DNA from: Treponema sp.
Lineage (GTDB): Bacteria; Spirochaetota; Spirochaetia; Treponematales; Treponemataceae
Length of the DNA: 64,000 nucleotides
Direction of reading: 5' to 3'
Assembly: GCA_017962965.1 (NCBI GenBank)
Contig: JAGCUI010000026.1
Coordinates: forward strand, 99,795-163,794
Part shown: piece by piece, positions 51,028 through 60,177 of the stretch
Numbering within the stretch: the first letter of the stretch is position 1
Layout: every line of letters starts with the position of its first letter
Made by a program: the position numbers and the translations under genes
Notes under the pieces: model-generated
Database searches by the model: none
Told to the model about the DNA's origin: nothing
The model's input: only the letters and a program-made list of their open reading frames with translations

Positions 51028-52400
51028 TCTCTACCACCTTTTTTTATAATAGCTGAAATATAAATAAAAAGTAACATACCAAATGTAATAATCATCATAA
51101 TTATGCTCAAAATACTCACATTGTAGCTGCTTGATGCCGTATAACCGTAAACAGAATTTTTACCCTGAGATTTAAGCACCTGTTCGATTGAATAAAAATC
51201 AAGGTTGTCTACAGCCTGGATGGTTTCGTTTATAAAAACTTCGTCGTATTTAAAAACCTGGTCCACCTGTCTGATTATACCATTTTCTTTTACAAAGTGT
51301 GGATATGTTACTGTATCGCTGTCGTTTTTTACGTTAGTTGATTTATAAGGATATGTCTGAACGTCCCAGTCCCATTTGCAGTAATCCTCAAGATTAGGAA
51401 GCTCTTTGGAAGAAATTGAAGACTCTCCAGGAAGCAGCACTCGTGCAAAATGTCCACTGAAAGAATCCGACGAATTTAAAATAAAATAAACGAATATGCA
51501 TGCAACGGCGATTGAAGCAACCAGGCATACCGTTTTTATTCTTCCTGCAAAAAGCGGAGTTAGACGGGCGTTTCGAATAAAAACATATCTGTAGGTTGAG
51601 CGGCTTTCTATATCGTTTTTTATTGACCAGCAGATGTAGAGTAAAGCCGCAGAGCCGACTACCACTGCCATAAGGAATGCAAGTGAAATAAATGCGTTTG
51701 TAAGTGCCAGCAAAAGTGCGCAGGCTGCAAAAATATAAAATGCTTTTGAAGTAAAAATGCGTTTGAAAAAGCCTTCCCTTTCCCACACGTTCGAAACCAT
51801 AAAAAATACTACAAGGAGCATAAAGGCTGCAATTGCGCACGAATAAAAAGGATTACAGAAAACAAACATTACCGGCAGAATCGAAGAGCAGATGAAAATC
51901 AGCTTGTTTCTTACAAAAATCAAAAGCATTACAAAAAGAACGATTGCAAGCAAAGGTAAAACCCATGGGTAAGAAAAATTACTGTCTATGCCCGCGGTAT
52001 TTCCTTCAGACTCAATCATCTTTACGCATTCGTTTAAATTTTCTCTGTACTGGTTTGGTACATAATAAAGTCTGTACTGCTTTGATGAATCAAAAAAGTA
52101 ATTCAATCTCTGATTAAGATATTTATAGCCGTTTTCGGAAGTGTTCAAGGAAAACATCGAGCGTTCTACAGAATCATTTTTAAAAAGAACAGGCACTCTC
52201 TGGTTTTCATAGCTTACATATTCTTCGATTCCGCATTCATTAAAGGCCATGGTTATTACAGAATCATCAACCTCATTCGGAATATAAAGAACTGTATAAT
52301 TTTCCCATAAGCGACCGCTTGGAATTGTTCTGTAATTAAAAAGCAGAATTCCTACACAAATTGAGACGATTAAACATATTAGCTTTTTAAGTAAACTCAT
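51024..52400 (-). CDS. Membrane protein of unknown family, coupled to rnfC
   Basis: A 458-residue protein. One N-terminal helix (residues ~5-22), a soluble extracytoplasmic domain (~23-145: SGRLWENYTVLYIPNEVDDS), about seven helices (145-315), a second extracytoplasmic domain (~320-425) and a last helix (~430-450). I recognise no family. It overlaps the rnfC start by four bases and starts 10 bases after the DUF212-like gene, so it should be made with the Rnf-like complex. A role as an extra subunit or assembly factor is inferred from this tight linkage. Confidence 0.75.
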   Translation of the reverse strand: MSLLKKLICLIVSICVGILLFNYRTIPSGRLWENYTVLYIPNEVDDSVITMAFNECGIEEYVSYENQRVPVLFKNDSVERSMFSLNTSENGYKYLNQRLNYFFDSSKQYRLYYVPNQYRENLNECVKMIESEGNTAGIDSNFSYPWVLPLLAIVLFVMLLIFVRNKLIFICSSILPVMFVFCNPFYSCAIAAFMLLVVFFMVSNVWEREGFFKRIFTSKAFYIFAACALLLALTNAFISLAFLMAVVVGSAALLYICWSIKNDIESRSTYRYVFIRNARLTPLFAGRIKTVCLVASIAVACIFVYFILNSSDSFSGHFARVLLPGESSISSKELPNLEDYCKWDWDVQTYPYKSTNVKNDSDTVTYPHFVKENGIIRQVDQVFKYDEVFINETIQAVDNLDFYSIEQVLKSQGKNSVYGYTASSSYNVSILSIIMMIITFGMLLFIYISAIIKKGGRE

Positions 52401-52410
52401 TCCGCTGGCC

Positions 52411-52896
52411 TTATTTTAACAATGAAAAAGCAAGGCCAACAAAAAATCCTAATAAACACCCCAGAATTACCTGCATTGGTGTATGACCGTTTACTTCTTT
52501 AAGTGGTTTAAAATTTGTTAATGCTTTATTATCTTCGAGTTCTTTTCCAAGCTCATTAATCTTCTGTGCCTGAATTCCGCTTGAACGTCTTACACCAAAA
52601 GCGTCTCTCACAACGACTAAAAGGAATACGAATGAAACAAGGAAAATATCCGAATTAAGTCCGTTTTTAAAAGCAATTGTTGTACATAAAGATGTTACGA
52701 TTGCCGAATGACTTGAAGGCATGCCGCCTGTGCGCCAGAACATAAGTTCTATAACTTCGCCAGGTGAATGTACTTTAGATCCAATAATATTTATTAATGT
52801 TTTTATAAACTGTGCACTAAACCAGCTTACAATTCCTGCAAGCAGAGTTGAGTTAGTAAGAAAAAGTTTAAGCTGTTCTTTTAGAGTAATTAACAT
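52411..52896 (-). CDS. DUF212/divergent PAP2 family membrane protein
   Basis: A 161-residue membrane protein (175 if an upstream ATG at 52938 is used). The conserved signature FWRTGGMPSSHSAIVTSL, then VVVRDAFGVRRSSGIQAQKINEL, PLKEVNGHTPMQVILGCLLG identifies the DUF212 family, distantly related to PAP2 phosphatases. The later ATG at 52896 is preferred as it follows GGAAA; certainty is low. It is first in the Rnf-like operon. The usual function of the family is unknown. Confidence 0.85.
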   Translation of the reverse strand: MLITLKEQLKLFLTNSTLLAGIVSWFSAQFIKTLINIIGSKVHSPGEVIELMFWRTGGMPSSHSAIVTSLCTTIAFKNGLNSDIFLVSFVFLLVVVRDAFGVRRSSGIQAQKINELGKELEDNKALTNFKPLKEVNGHTPMQVILGCLLGFFVGLAFSLLK

Positions 52897-52999
52897 AACA
52901 AATTTTCCAATAAAAACTTTTATATATTTTATCATCACAAGCCAATTTTTACTAGTAGAAAGATAAAATAAATAAGTAGTAATTATATAATTTTTTAAA

Positions 53000-53011
53000 T
53001 ATAATCAAATT
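53000..53011 (+). promoter_or_regulatory. -10 box directly before the RluA-type gene
   Basis: TATAAT (53000-53005), six bases (CAAATT), ATG at 53012, with no Shine-Dalgarno. A leaderless mRNA is likely. No clear -35 was found. Confidence 0.5.
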
Positions 53012-53971
53012 ATGGACTTTGTAGATTTTACAGCCGGAAGCGACGATAACGACAGAAGGCTCGATAAAGTTATAAGAATTTTTGCCTCTAACCTGCCCCT
53101 CACAGAGATTTATAAAGCAATCAGAAAAGGCCTTATAAAAGTGAATGACAAAAAATCTTCACAAAGTGCTCACGTAAAAAAAGGCGATAAAATCAGTATT
53201 GCAAAGTTTTTAATTCAAGACAAAAAAGAGGAAAATTCAACCTCTACACCTCTTGAAAAGCTTCCGCCGGTAATCTTTCAAAATAAAGACCTTATAATTT
53301 TTAATAAACCCTATAATCTTCTGGTTCAGCCAAACGGAACGGATGAAATTTCTTTAAACACAATAGTCCAGGCTTTTTACGAACAGAAAAAGGATCATGA
53401 TTCAATCTCTTTTAAAACCGGCCCCCTGCACCGCCTTGATAAAAAAACTTCGGGTTTAATCTGTTTTTCATGGTCGCTCGATGGAGCAAAATGGTTTACA
53501 AAAAATATAATTGACCACAAAATCACAAAAAAATACCGCGGAATTATTCAGGGAAACTTACAGAAAGAAGAAATCTGGGAAGATTATATTTCAAAAGAAT
53601 TTGAAAAAGACAAGAAATTTCAGACAGTAAAAATCCAGAAAAAAGAGCAAACCAATGCCTTCACAAAGGTTACCCCTCTAGCCCACGGAAAATACAATGA
53701 TACAGAAATCACCTATGTAGAATTCGACATCAAAACCGGAAAAACACATCAAATCAGGGCTCAGTCATCCTTTCACGGCTATCCTCTTTTAGGAGACACT
53801 GCGTACAAGGCAAAAAAACAGAATATGGAACGCGAATATTTTCTTCATGCCTACGAGCTTTGTTTTCCTCCAAACGAACTGGCTCTTCCTCCTAAAATTA
53901 CCTGCCCTCTTTCAAAAGACTTTGGCGATTTAGTTCTAAAAACTTGTGATATTAAAAATTTCAGTTTATAA
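53012..53971 (+). CDS. RluA-family pseudouridine synthase
   Basis: A 319-residue RNA-modifying enzyme. An S4 RNA-binding domain (residues ~10-68: RLDKVIRIFASNLPLTEIYKAIRKGLIKVN) precedes the catalytic domain with the motif GPLHRLDKKTSGL, where the aspartate is the nucleophile, and the later motif KTGKTHQIRAQSSFHGYPLLGDTAY. The S4 domain suggests an RluC/RluD-type target in 23S rRNA, but the site cannot be determined. Followed 15 bases later by the P-loop/Asp23 gene. Confidence 0.95.
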   Translation: MDFVDFTAGSDDNDRRLDKVIRIFASNLPLTEIYKAIRKGLIKVNDKKSSQSAHVKKGDKISIAKFLIQDKKEENSTSTPLEKLPPVIFQNKDLIIFNKPYNLLVQPNGTDEISLNTIVQAFYEQKKDHDSISFKTGPLHRLDKKTSGLICFSWSLDGAKWFTKNIIDHKITKKYRGIIQGNLQKEEIWEDYISKEFEKDKKFQTVKIQKKEQTNAFTKVTPLAHGKYNDTEITYVEFDIKTGKTHQIRAQSSFHGYPLLGDTAYKAKKQNMEREYFLHAYELCFPPNELALPPKITCPLSKDFGDLVLKTCDIKNFSL

Positions 53972-53986
53972 TAATTTTTATACATC

Positions 53987-54949
53987 ATGGAAAATATTTT
54001 TAACGAATTATTGCTCAATTTAAAACCAATCACAGTATATGCACTCATAGGAGAAAGCGGAACGGGAAAAAGCTTTCGCTCAAAATTACTGGCCGAAGAA
54101 TATGGAATTCATGCCATTATAGACGACGGACTTTTGATTATTGACGAAAAAATTGTTGCCGGTCATTCTGCAAAAAGAGAAAAAACCTACATGGGTGCTG
54201 TGCGTGCTGCCTTGTTTGACGATAAAGAGCAGAGAGATGATGTAGCAAAGGCATTTAAAAAATCAAAGCTTAAAAAAATTCTTCTTTTGGGAACTTCTGA
54301 AAAAATGGTAACAAAAATTGCCATGCGTCTTCAGCTTCCGCAGCCTTCAAAAATCATCCACATAGAAGAAATCGCTTCCAAAGAAGACATCGAAAAAGCA
54401 GTAAAATCAAGACAGGTTGAAGGAAAACACGTTATACCGGTTCCGTCAATCGAAGTCCAAAAGTCATATCCTCAGATTTTTTCAAACTCAATCCATGATT
54501 TTTTCAGTAAGAAAAAGTCCCTCAAAAACCCAAGCGGAAAAGGCGGAAAGATGATTGAAAAATCAATTGTTCAGCCCGAATTTTCCAAAAAAGGAAGGAT
54601 TGAAATTTCAGAAGCAGCCCTCACCCAGATGGTTATGCACTGCGTACAGGAATGCTCACCTGATGTAAAGATTAAAAAAATCTCGATTAAAACAAATGTC
54701 CGAGGTTATAAGCTTTTTGTAACAATCGACGTACCTTTTGGAACCCAGCTTACAGGAAAGGTACATAAGCTTCAGCAGTACATCATAGACAAAATCGAAA
54801 CTTACACAGGAATCTTAATCGAAGAAGTAAGCATCATCATAGATAAAATCACAAAGACTCAGGCTGCCCCGGAAAAAACAGTTGAAGAGCTTTCCAAATT
54901 AGAAATGATGAAACGCACCCTTGCAAGAACCCACAAGGATAAAAAATAA
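53987..54949 (+). CDS. P-loop protein fused to an Asp23/Gls24-like domain
   Basis: A 320-residue cytosolic protein. The N-terminus has a Walker A motif GESGTGKS (residues 22-29) and KKILLLGTSEKM, with the arrangement of a kinase-like NTPase (about residues 14-180). Residues ~203-290 (GRIEISEAALTQMVMHCVQE, GYKLFVTIDVPFGTQLTGKVHKLQQYI) match the Asp23/Gls24 alkaline-shock-like domain. The tail is lysine-rich. I know no name for this combination. It lies 15 bases after the RluA-type gene and ends convergent to the tRNA nucleotidyltransferase gene. Confidence 0.78.
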   Translation: MENIFNELLLNLKPITVYALIGESGTGKSFRSKLLAEEYGIHAIIDDGLLIIDEKIVAGHSAKREKTYMGAVRAALFDDKEQRDDVAKAFKKSKLKKILLLGTSEKMVTKIAMRLQLPQPSKIIHIEEIASKEDIEKAVKSRQVEGKHVIPVPSIEVQKSYPQIFSNSIHDFFSKKKSLKNPSGKGGKMIEKSIVQPEFSKKGRIEISEAALTQMVMHCVQECSPDVKIKKISIKTNVRGYKLFVTIDVPFGTQLTGKVHKLQQYIIDKIETYTGILIEEVSIIIDKITKTQAAPEKTVEELSKLEMMKRTLARTHKDKK

Positions 54950-56038
54950 TTATTTAGTGTTTGTTTTTTTAGAAGAAGTTTTAATCTGAACGCCAAGTCT
55001 TTTAAGCGAAAGTTTGATTGCATATTCAAGTTCACGGCGCTGAGGATTCATCGGAAGAATAAAATTACGGCACTCTGTCCAGGTTTTTACATAAAGCTCG
55101 TTTGAAGAATACTTCTGCTCTGTCTCTTTTTTCCAGTCTGTTAAGCACGAAATAAAATCAAAAATCAAAAAGAAAAGCTTTTTACCAAGACGTGCGTCCT
55201 TTTCTGTTTTATTTAATTCATCAAGATTTTTAAGGTTTGTAAGATACTTTTCCTGAATCTCTTTATTATCAAAAATCATAGAAGCTGCACTTGGCTGAAG
55301 GTACATAAATAAATCTGTATCAAGCGCTTCCATCACAATGTCGTATGCGTGTCCTGAGTTGATAATTTTTAAAAGCTCTTCTGTAAGGCGCGATGGAGAA
55401 ATCTGTAAAAGTAAGGATGCAGACTGTCTGATTTTATGGCGCAAAGAAAAAGGCATTTTTGCATGTGTGGTTGCAGAATATTTTATGGCTCTGAGCATGC
55501 GTACCGGATCTTCCACAAAGATTGTATCAATTGGAATTACGGGCTTAAGCACATGCTTTTTAATATCACGCATACCGCCCACATAGTCTATTATATGTTC
55601 CTGAATCGGATCATAATAAAGCGCATTGATTGTAAAATCCCTTCTTAATACATCCTGCTCTATTGTTCCAAAATCATTTCCTACAGAGCCCTCTGCATTT
55701 GAACGGAAGGTACTTACTTCAAAAATCTTTGGACCAAATACAACGTGTACAAGGCGGAATCTTCTTCCGATTATTCTTGAGTTACGGAATATTCTTTTTA
55801 TTCGGGAAGGAGTTGCGTCGGTTACAATATCAAAGTCTTTGGGATTTTTACCAATGATTAAGTCTCGTACGGCACCACCTACAATATAGGCAGTATAACC
55901 TGCATCACGAAGGCGGTTTACAATCTGGAGAGCATCTTTATCGATATTTTCATTTTTTATAAAATGTTCAGACTTAGTATAAACAACGGCTTTTTTTACA
56001 AGCTTACCGTTATCATCTGTACCGTAACGAAATAACAC
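54950..56038 (-). CDS. tRNA nucleotidyltransferase/poly(A) polymerase family protein
   Basis: A 362-residue class II nucleotidyltransferase. AYIVGGAVRDLIIGKNPKDFDIVTDATPSRI carries the GG...DxD active site, followed by RRDFTINALYYDP and the flexible loop with DYVGGMRDIKKHVLKPVI. The head domain and RILRAIKYSATT region fit PcnB/Cca. Whether it adds CCA, or poly(A), cannot be decided from sequence. The predicted start is GTG at 56038; a TATTAT lies eight bases before it. It directly abuts the convergent gene. Confidence 0.93.
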   Translation of the reverse strand: MLFRYGTDDNGKLVKKAVVYTKSEHFIKNENIDKDALQIVNRLRDAGYTAYIVGGAVRDLIIGKNPKDFDIVTDATPSRIKRIFRNSRIIGRRFRLVHVVFGPKIFEVSTFRSNAEGSVGNDFGTIEQDVLRRDFTINALYYDPIQEHIIDYVGGMRDIKKHVLKPVIPIDTIFVEDPVRMLRAIKYSATTHAKMPFSLRHKIRQSASLLLQISPSRLTEELLKIINSGHAYDIVMEALDTDLFMYLQPSAASMIFDNKEIQEKYLTNLKNLDELNKTEKDARLGKKLFFLIFDFISCLTDWKKETEQKYSSNELYVKTWTECRNFILPMNPQRRELEYAIKLSLKRLGVQIKTSSKKTNTK

Positions 56039-56064
56039 AATGTCAAATAATAATCCTGATTAGA

Positions 56065-57015
56065 CTATTCAGTCAAGGTCTTAGAAAGCCAGGTAAGTAC
56101 ATCCTTTTCTACTTTTTCCTTATCTGTTTCGTTCAAAACTTCATGACGGTCGTTTTTATAAGCCTTGTACTCGATGTTTATCATTCCGTTATTTTTATAA
56201 ATGCCGATAAGGTTTTCTACACTTTTTCCGTAGTCTCCTACAGGATCTTCTGTACCGTAAATAAAGTAAACCGGAAGCTCTTTTCTGATTTTTCTGATTG
56301 CTCCAGGCTTATGAATCATACTCAAAAGACACATCATATCCTTGTAAAAAGATACCGAAGGTCTGTTTCCGCACCACTGGTCTAAGTTATACATCTGAAC
56401 AATCATCTTATCCTTAGAAAGCCAGTCTACGGTTGTTGCAGGATTTTTAATATGCGCATTATATGAACCAAAAGCAATTACATCCAAAAAGCGAGAGGTT
56501 TTATCTGGTCCTTTAAAAAGCTGAATTATACGGCACAAAACCTTAGCAGCTCCTATCATCATTCTTCTAGGCCCCGCAGTTCCGCTTAAAATTACACCGT
56601 CCAGAGTATTATGATATTTTTCGATATAGCCCTGAGAAACAAAGGAACCGAATGAATGTCCCAATAATGCAATCTTTTTTCCAGGATACTCATTTTTAAA
56701 AGCCTGAATTACTTCGCTTAAATCTTTAATTACAAGCTTTGCTCCCCCGTGATTTGCAATCTTTCCAAGCTTACCTTTTCCCTTTTGCTGGGCCATTTCT
56801 GCAGTTTTTCCATGTCCTCTCATATCAAAGGCATTTAAAACATAGCCGTTTTCTGCAAGAATTGAACCCAATCGGTCGTAACGCAAAGAATGCTCCTGCA
56901 TACCGTGATTAAGCTGAACAAGCCCTTTAATTTCTACATCCTGATCAGGAATCCATCTGTTTACCCAAAGTTCAGTACCATCGCTGGTTTTAAATGAAAA
57001 ACTTTTAAGCTGCAT
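56065..57015 (-). CDS. Alpha/beta hydrolase, monoacylglycerol-lipase-like
   Basis: A 316-residue serine hydrolase. GLVQLNHGMQEHSLRYDRLGSIL supplies the oxyanion HG segment, AFDMRGHGKT the next strand, and IALLGHSFGSFVSQGYIE the nucleophile elbow (GHSFG). Later FIYGTEDPVGDYG holds the catalytic Asp, and KNDRHEVLNE the His. The lineup fits lysophospholipase/monoacylglycerol lipases. GAGGT stands upstream of the ATG. It is not signal-peptide bearing, so it acts in the cytoplasm. Confidence 0.93.
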   Translation of the reverse strand: MQLKSFSFKTSDGTELWVNRWIPDQDVEIKGLVQLNHGMQEHSLRYDRLGSILAENGYVLNAFDMRGHGKTAEMAQQKGKGKLGKIANHGGAKLVIKDLSEVIQAFKNEYPGKKIALLGHSFGSFVSQGYIEKYHNTLDGVILSGTAGPRRMMIGAAKVLCRIIQLFKGPDKTSRFLDVIAFGSYNAHIKNPATTVDWLSKDKMIVQMYNLDQWCGNRPSVSFYKDMMCLLSMIHKPGAIRKIRKELPVYFIYGTEDPVGDYGKSVENLIGIYKNNGMINIEYKAYKNDRHEVLNETDKEKVEKDVLTWLSKTLTE

Positions 57016-57069
57016 TCTTTACCTCGCATAATATGTATTTTTTTTGATATAAATGCTAAATTATTTTTT

Positions 57070-58284
57070 ATGGAAATTAAAACCGTAAAAACAGAAAAAA
57101 CAGTATTCGGCGGAAACACAATTGCAAAGGTTGATTCAAAAACCGTATTTATTCCTTATTCCATGCCCGGTGAAACACTGTCTGTAAATATAGTACAACA
57201 CAAAAATGATTATGACAACGCAGAAATTTTAGAAATACTTGAACCAAGCCCTCATAGAGTTACTCCTGCCTGTAAGTACTACGGTAACTGCGGTGGCTGT
57301 AACATGATGCACATAAGCACGGACTTTCAGCGCCAGATTAGAAAAGAAATGCTCTGCGATGCCTTTGGAAAATATAAAATAGACATAAAGGATAAGATTG
57401 AAGTTGTAACAGGACCTGATTTTAATTACAGAAGCCGTTTTCAGTTTATAGACGGAGGCCTTTCTCAAAAAAGCACAAATAACGTAATAAAAATTGATGA
57501 ATGCCTCTGTGCCGAAAAGCCCGTAAACGATTTTCTTAAAAATACACAGTTCGAAAATCGTCCTAAGGGAAGAGCCCATTATTTTGGAAGCGAAAAACTT
57601 TGCACAGAAGAAAAACTCAAAATTGAAATACCTGTTCCTAAAGCAGAAGGTCCAAAAATAAAATCAAATAAAAAAATCAAGCTCAAGGAAAAGCATTATT
57701 TTTCGGGCACAATCCTTAGCGAAGAAAACACTGCAACAGTAAACTTAAACGGAAAAACCTTAAGCTTTGATGTACGTGGCTTTTTCCAGTCAAACCTCTA
57801 TGTTTTCGAAAAGGTTTTAAATCTTATAACACAAAGTCTGCCCGGAGGAGAAAATATTTTAGATATGTATTCAGGCTGCGGCTCCATCAGTGTATTTTTA
57901 AAAGATAAATATAAAAACGTAAGCCTTGTAGAACATAACAGAGACGCTCTTGTATATGCAGAAAAAAATATGAACGGCCTTACTCACACAAGCTATGGTT
58001 TAAGCGGTGCTTCATGGGTAAAAAACTGCGCATCCTTTTGCCCGCCTTTTGATGCCTGTGTAGTAGATCCTCCGCGCTCAGGAATGGAAAAAGAAGTTTT
58101 GGATTATCTATGCAAAAGTAAAATCCCTTACATACGATCTCTTTCCTGCGACCCGTCTACCCATGCGCGCGACTGTGAAAGACTTATAAAAGCCGGCTAC
58201 AGGCTTGAAAAAATCTATCTTCTTGATTTTTATCCTCACACAAGCCATATAGAAAGTCTTGCAATATTCAATTTAGGGCTTTAA
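57070..58284 (+). CDS. RlmD/TrmA-family RNA uracil-C5 methyltransferase
   Basis: A 404-residue enzyme. An N-terminal TRAM-like region is followed by the [4Fe-4S] cysteines CKYYGNCGGCNMMH, the methyltransferase core ILDMYSGCGSISVFL, VVDPPRSGM, and SLSCDPSTHARD with the catalytic cysteine. SAM-dependent methylation of U in rRNA or tRNA. The family (RlmD, RlmCD, TrmA) is clear, the target is not. It precedes the propeller protein by 13 bases. Confidence 0.93.
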   Translation: MEIKTVKTEKTVFGGNTIAKVDSKTVFIPYSMPGETLSVNIVQHKNDYDNAEILEILEPSPHRVTPACKYYGNCGGCNMMHISTDFQRQIRKEMLCDAFGKYKIDIKDKIEVVTGPDFNYRSRFQFIDGGLSQKSTNNVIKIDECLCAEKPVNDFLKNTQFENRPKGRAHYFGSEKLCTEEKLKIEIPVPKAEGPKIKSNKKIKLKEKHYFSGTILSEENTATVNLNGKTLSFDVRGFFQSNLYVFEKVLNLITQSLPGGENILDMYSGCGSISVFLKDKYKNVSLVEHNRDALVYAEKNMNGLTHTSYGLSGASWVKNCASFCPPFDACVVDPPRSGMEKEVLDYLCKSKIPYIRSLSCDPSTHARDCERLIKAGYRLEKIYLLDFYPHTSHIESLAIFNLGL

Positions 58285-58297
58285 AATATAAGTGTAA

Positions 58298-60079
58298 ATG
58301 AAAAAGTTATTTAATTCTCTTTTAGTAAGCATATTTTTCCTTATCCCGCTTTATTCTCAAAAAGCACAACAGCCTGTATTATCATCTGTAAACAGCTCAT
58401 GGCAAAAGGTTATGCCCGGAGAATTAATGTCCGAACCACAGGAAACCTCCTACGGCTTTTGTTTTATAACCGATGCTAAATGTCTTACCTGTTATTCAAG
58501 TAACGGAAATCTTTTATGGGATAAGCCATTAAAACGCGCCACAAATACAATCTTTACAGTTTTACCAAACGACTTTTTTGCAGTAATCACGAATTCCGGA
58601 AAAAGACTAGCCTTATTAAACCCTGGTGGAGCCGAAATCTGGTACAAAAATCTTGATGAACCTATTACCCAAAAGCCATATGCAGGCCGCGACGGAAGAA
58701 TCTTTATTCGAAATTCACACCAGGTTATCTGCTATGGAATAAACGGAATACGAAAATGGAGCATGGAAACTCCGGAGCAGACAGATACACCAATCCAGGA
58801 ATTAAAGGACGGAAGTATAATTGTCTTTTTAAAAGAGCTTGTAGAATCCAAAACCAAGGGCTTAAGAATATCACCTTTTGGAGAGCTTTTAGAAGAAATC
58901 ATCTTTTCGGGCGAGGTTTATTCAACAACAACCTGTCCTGAAGGAGTTTTAATTTCCTTTACAAACGGCTTAAGCGGTCTTTTTTCTTTGGTAGACGACA
59001 AGGCTAAAAATAAATGGGTTGTAAACAAAAAAAATACAAGCCCGTTGAATAAAGACTTTTTTGCAGTTTCTCAGAACAAACAGGAAGCAGCCTTTTTCCT
59101 TCAGTATGCAAATAAGCTTAAGGTTAATTTAATCAATCTTGAAAACGGCGAAATAAAAAGCTCCTTTGAAATACCGGACATTGGAATCGTAAAGCATTGT
59201 GTTTTTAATCAGGACGGAATTTTTGTTACGGACAATAAAAACGCCTATTTTTATACAACAGACGGAATCGAGCTTTTTGGTGGAATCTTTCCTGCAAAGA
59301 CAAAAAATTCCCAGTGGAAATATTATCTTTTTACAATCGACGACTACTTTATCATCTTTGACAAAAACTGGACTGCAAACGCCTTCAGAACCTTCCAGAA
59401 GGTTACCCACACAAAAAAAGAAATAAACACTGTTTATAACAAAAAAGACTATAACTACAACGAATTTTACAGCATAAACCCGAGTATGTTTTCTACAGAA
59501 TTGATGCCCGGAAAAATTGATGAAGAGGTTTCTGGAGAAAAAATCCTTGAACAGCTAAAAGAAGGAGACTATTCTGTAAACGAACAAAAATGGATGGGAA
59601 ACCTTCTTTCTGCCTTGAGCCTAAGAAAAGAAGATTTAATTCAGGGCCCTAACGCACCGGGAAAAAGAGAACGCTCGGTTTTCCAGACAGATTACATTGG
59701 CTTTCAGCTTTTATTAAAACAGGTTTCTCTTTTAGGAACAGATACCTTTATAGATTACATGGCCTTTTATCTTTCACACGAAACAGACAATGTTGTAATC
59801 CAGACAATCCTCGAAGGCATTCCTCAAAACGCCTACGACCCGGACGGAAAAATCATAAACGCAATCTATCATCTTTCAAGAAGACTTTCGGAAGCAGAAG
59901 ACAATACCCTCATAAAAATCTGTGATGCAATTTATTATCTTTGCATTTTCAACGGAAAACCGGCCTTTTACACAAAGGGAAAAGAAATCCTCACACTGTT
60001 TATCTATCCAAAATACAGCACAAAGGTAAGAAATTACGCACGAGACACATTCAAAAAGATTTCCCAGCTTGATTTCTAA
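58298..60079 (+). CDS. Exported PQQ-like beta-propeller protein
   Basis: A 593-residue protein with a signal peptide (MKKLFNSLLVSIFFLIPLYS). Repeats with G-x-x-x-W and alternating hydrophobic strands, such as CYSSNGNLLWDKPL, LLNPGGAEIWYKNL and CYGINGIRKWSMET, resemble the PQQ-like beta-propeller fold (residues ~40-370). The remaining C-terminal part (about 400-593) is helical and unrecognised. It follows the methyltransferase by 13 bases and is followed, after 98 bases with its own promoter, by P83/100. Ligand unknown. Confidence 0.72.
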   Translation: MKKLFNSLLVSIFFLIPLYSQKAQQPVLSSVNSSWQKVMPGELMSEPQETSYGFCFITDAKCLTCYSSNGNLLWDKPLKRATNTIFTVLPNDFFAVITNSGKRLALLNPGGAEIWYKNLDEPITQKPYAGRDGRIFIRNSHQVICYGINGIRKWSMETPEQTDTPIQELKDGSIIVFLKELVESKTKGLRISPFGELLEEIIFSGEVYSTTTCPEGVLISFTNGLSGLFSLVDDKAKNKWVVNKKNTSPLNKDFFAVSQNKQEAAFFLQYANKLKVNLINLENGEIKSSFEIPDIGIVKHCVFNQDGIFVTDNKNAYFYTTDGIELFGGIFPAKTKNSQWKYYLFTIDDYFIIFDKNWTANAFRTFQKVTHTKKEINTVYNKKDYNYNEFYSINPSMFSTELMPGKIDEEVSGEKILEQLKEGDYSVNEQKWMGNLLSALSLRKEDLIQGPNAPGKRERSVFQTDYIGFQLLLKQVSLLGTDTFIDYMAFYLSHETDNVVIQTILEGIPQNAYDPDGKIINAIYHLSRRLSEAEDNTLIKICDAIYYLCIFNGKPAFYTKGKEILTLFIYPKYSTKVRNYARDTFKKISQLDF

Positions 60080-60121
60080 ACAGACCTGAGCCACCGCAAT
60101 TTTTCAAAAAATAAGATTTTA

Positions 60122-60177
60122 TGGCAAATTCACATAGGGTGTGATATAATTATTTAATCTTAATTTAAGGATGCAAT
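60122..60177 (+). promoter_or_regulatory. Extended -10 promoter of the P83/100 gene
   Basis: TGGCAA (60122-60127), 17 bases, then TG-A-TATAAT (hexamer 60145-60150). AAGGA in the leader precedes the ATG at 60178. A leader of about 20 bases is expected. Confidence 0.6.
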
